Below, in pieces: positions 13,174-14,159 of a DNA stretch of 14,159 nucleotides (the first letter of the stretch is position 1; each line of letters opens with the position of its first letter). This DNA comes from Candidatus Methanogasteraceae archaeon UBA261 (GTDB lineage: Archaea > Halobacteriota > Methanosarcinia > Methanosarcinales > Methanogasteraceae), in assembly GCA_002506015.1 (NCBI GenBank), contig DAWR01000082.1, forward strand, positions 1 to 14,159, given 5' to 3'. The notes under the pieces were generated by a model. That model did no database searches. It worked only from the letters and a program-made list of their open reading frames with translations, and was not told the DNA's origin. The translations under genes were made by a program, and so were the position numbers.

Positions 13174-14159
13174 ATGACCAAACGTATACAGATACTGGTT
13201 GTGCTCGTGGTTATGGCGTTTGTCATGCACGCGAGCGCAGAGACTGTCGAGATGCGGGGCGAAGTCGTGGATGCAACATTCCAGATAGCTCCGTTTACAT
13301 GGACTGCCCAAAATTTTGCCGGACTCTATTATGATGTGGACCGGAACCTGATGTCTGGTGCGCTCACAACGACCGCAGCAGCACCAGACACGATCAACTG
13401 CGGTGATCTCGTCTACACGGCATACCGGGTCGAGTCGGGCTATGCGAACCCTGATATTGGCGGATACTTTGCAGTTGGGTGGTTTGGAGAGAAATGTATG
13501 GCGATCAATGGCAAGCCGTACGTGTTATCGCCGATCATTCGTGAAATGGACGCGGATGACAAAATAATACTCGCAACCGACGAGGGATGGGATATCGGAA
13601 ACGAGTATCATCTGATCGTAAGGGAGATCGATATTGAGAGCGATCGGGTCTGGCTTGCACTCGAAAAGGATGACGTGGAGGTGGAAGCCGCAGTTATCCA
13701 GCCGATGAGTCAGGGGGATTGCTTTGACAACAGCATGTCAATTAACGGCTCTCCCGGAGCATACACTGTTGAGATGGCTGATGTCTCGACGACGAGCACT
13801 TTCGTCTACCAGAAGGATATCGACATGGAGGACGATGTACCCATCTTCAGCGTGTATGTGGACGCAATCTTTCGCGGCACTGATACCAATATTGTGATTC
13901 TCAAGTACGCAATCCTGATCGACGATGATTTGGTCAAAGTTGTCAATGGCGGAGTCGGCATGCTGGATGTGGATGCGGTTACGTCCGAATCGATTCGACT
14001 GAGTAGTGACCGGGGCATCCGGCTTCCTATGGATTCTGATGTCAACATCGCAGAAGGTCTCTGGCTCCATGTTGCTGATGATATGGACAATGACGGGGTG
14101 CGCAATTACAGGTATTACCCATATCTCCTGTACGAATGTGCGTCATCCGGGTCAACCCC
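13174..14159 (+). CDS. S-layer protein with methanogen-type S-layer duplication domain, 3' end outside the window
   Basis: Exported cell-surface protein of the family that builds the S-layer in Methanosarcina and relatives (S-layer-related duplication domain, formerly DUF1608). The N-terminus is a signal peptide: MTKR, a hydrophobic stretch IQILVVLVVMAFVM, and a likely cut after HASA. The domain begins with the hallmark EMRGEV...FTWTAQNFAGLYYDVD (residues 26-56) and continues through LVYTAYRVES, KCMAINGKPYVLSP, a long acidic beta-rich stretch with KYAILIDDD, and NDGVRNYRYYPY near 307-317. The 328 codons seen cover about one domain; full-length members often carry two copies plus a C-terminal membrane anchor, which would be beyond the edge. 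A very strong ribosome-binding site (AGGAGG, four bases before ATG) fits an abundant protein. Low lysine and high Asp/Glu are normal for the family. Confidence 0.92.
   Translation, partial: MTKRIQILVVLVVMAFVMHASAETVEMRGEVVDATFQIAPFTWTAQNFAGLYYDVDRNLMSGALTTTAAAPDTINCGDLVYTAYRVESGYANPDIGGYFAVGWFGEKCMAINGKPYVLSPIIREMDADDKIILATDEGWDIGNEYHLIVREIDIESDRVWLALEKDDVEVEAAVIQPMSQGDCFDNSMSINGSPGAYTVEMADVSTTSTFVYQKDIDMEDDVPIFSVYVDAIFRGTDTNIVILKYAILIDDDLVKVVNGGVGMLDVDAVTSESIRLSSDRGIRLPMDSDVNIAEGLWLHVADDMDNDGVRNYRYYPYLLYECASSGST

Noticed and set aside
1..14159. CRISPR array, prophage, toxin-antitoxin pair or complete defence island
   Set aside because: No regularly spaced direct repeats, no phage structural or integrase genes, and no toxin partner beside the small RHH-like gene.

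Overview
The window is archaeal and most resembles the Methanomicrobia / ANME group (methanogens, anaerobic methane or alkane oxidisers). The evidence is a 5S rRNA fragment of archaeal type, an intron-containing tRNA-Ser, Cbf5, a type II methionine aminopeptidase, an archaeal histone, archease, a Methanosarcina-type S-layer duplication-domain protein, and TATA/BRE-like promoters combined with Shine-Dalgarno (SD) sites. A ccmB gene points to cytochrome c maturation, as in Methanosarcinales and ANME archaea. A RuvA gene is normally bacterial but is known in class II methanogens. I cannot name a genus.

Layout. 1-~111: 3' part of a 5S rRNA gene (+). 116-544: gene-free. 545-1402: ADP-ribosylglycohydrolase (+). 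1404-1586: short AT-rich segment with terminal inverted repeats and a 9-bp direct duplication, most likely a MITE inserted at the stop codon of the preceding gene. 1853-1953: tRNA-Ser(GGA) with a 17-nt intron (-), whose first ten bases overlap the end of cbf5 (1944-2936, -). Two copies of a small structured repeat lie on either side of the tRNA/cbf5 block. 3256-5057: argF and map (-), joined by an ATGA overlap. 5129-5356: histone (-), with a structured leader and a terminator-like hairpin abutting map. 5727-5993: small ribbon-helix-helix-like protein (+). 6094-6984: pyrD (+), tail to tail with ccmB (6989-7651, -). 7869-9587: adenine deaminase (-). 9594-9937: intergenic DNA with a terminator-like hairpin and a widely spaced 13-nt inverted repeat. 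9938-12697: three minus-strand genes in the order ruvA, archease, HEAT/zinc-ribbon protein. 13174-end: S-layer protein (+), cut by the window edge.

How the genes work together. This is mostly a housekeeping neighbourhood with three themes. RNA metabolism: 5S rRNA, intron-bearing tRNA-Ser, Cbf5 and archease, the helper of the RtcB ligase that joins tRNA exons. Nitrogen and nucleotide metabolism: argF (citrulline synthesis), pyrD (pyrimidine synthesis) and ade (purine salvage). Chromatin, DNA and envelope: histone, RuvA, S-layer, and CcmB. No complete novel defence or mobile system is visible. The more unusual items are the cbf5/tRNA overlap, the MITE-like insertion, the flanking structured repeats, the small regulator with an in-frame extension beyond its TGA, and the uncharacterised HEAT plus double zinc-binding protein.
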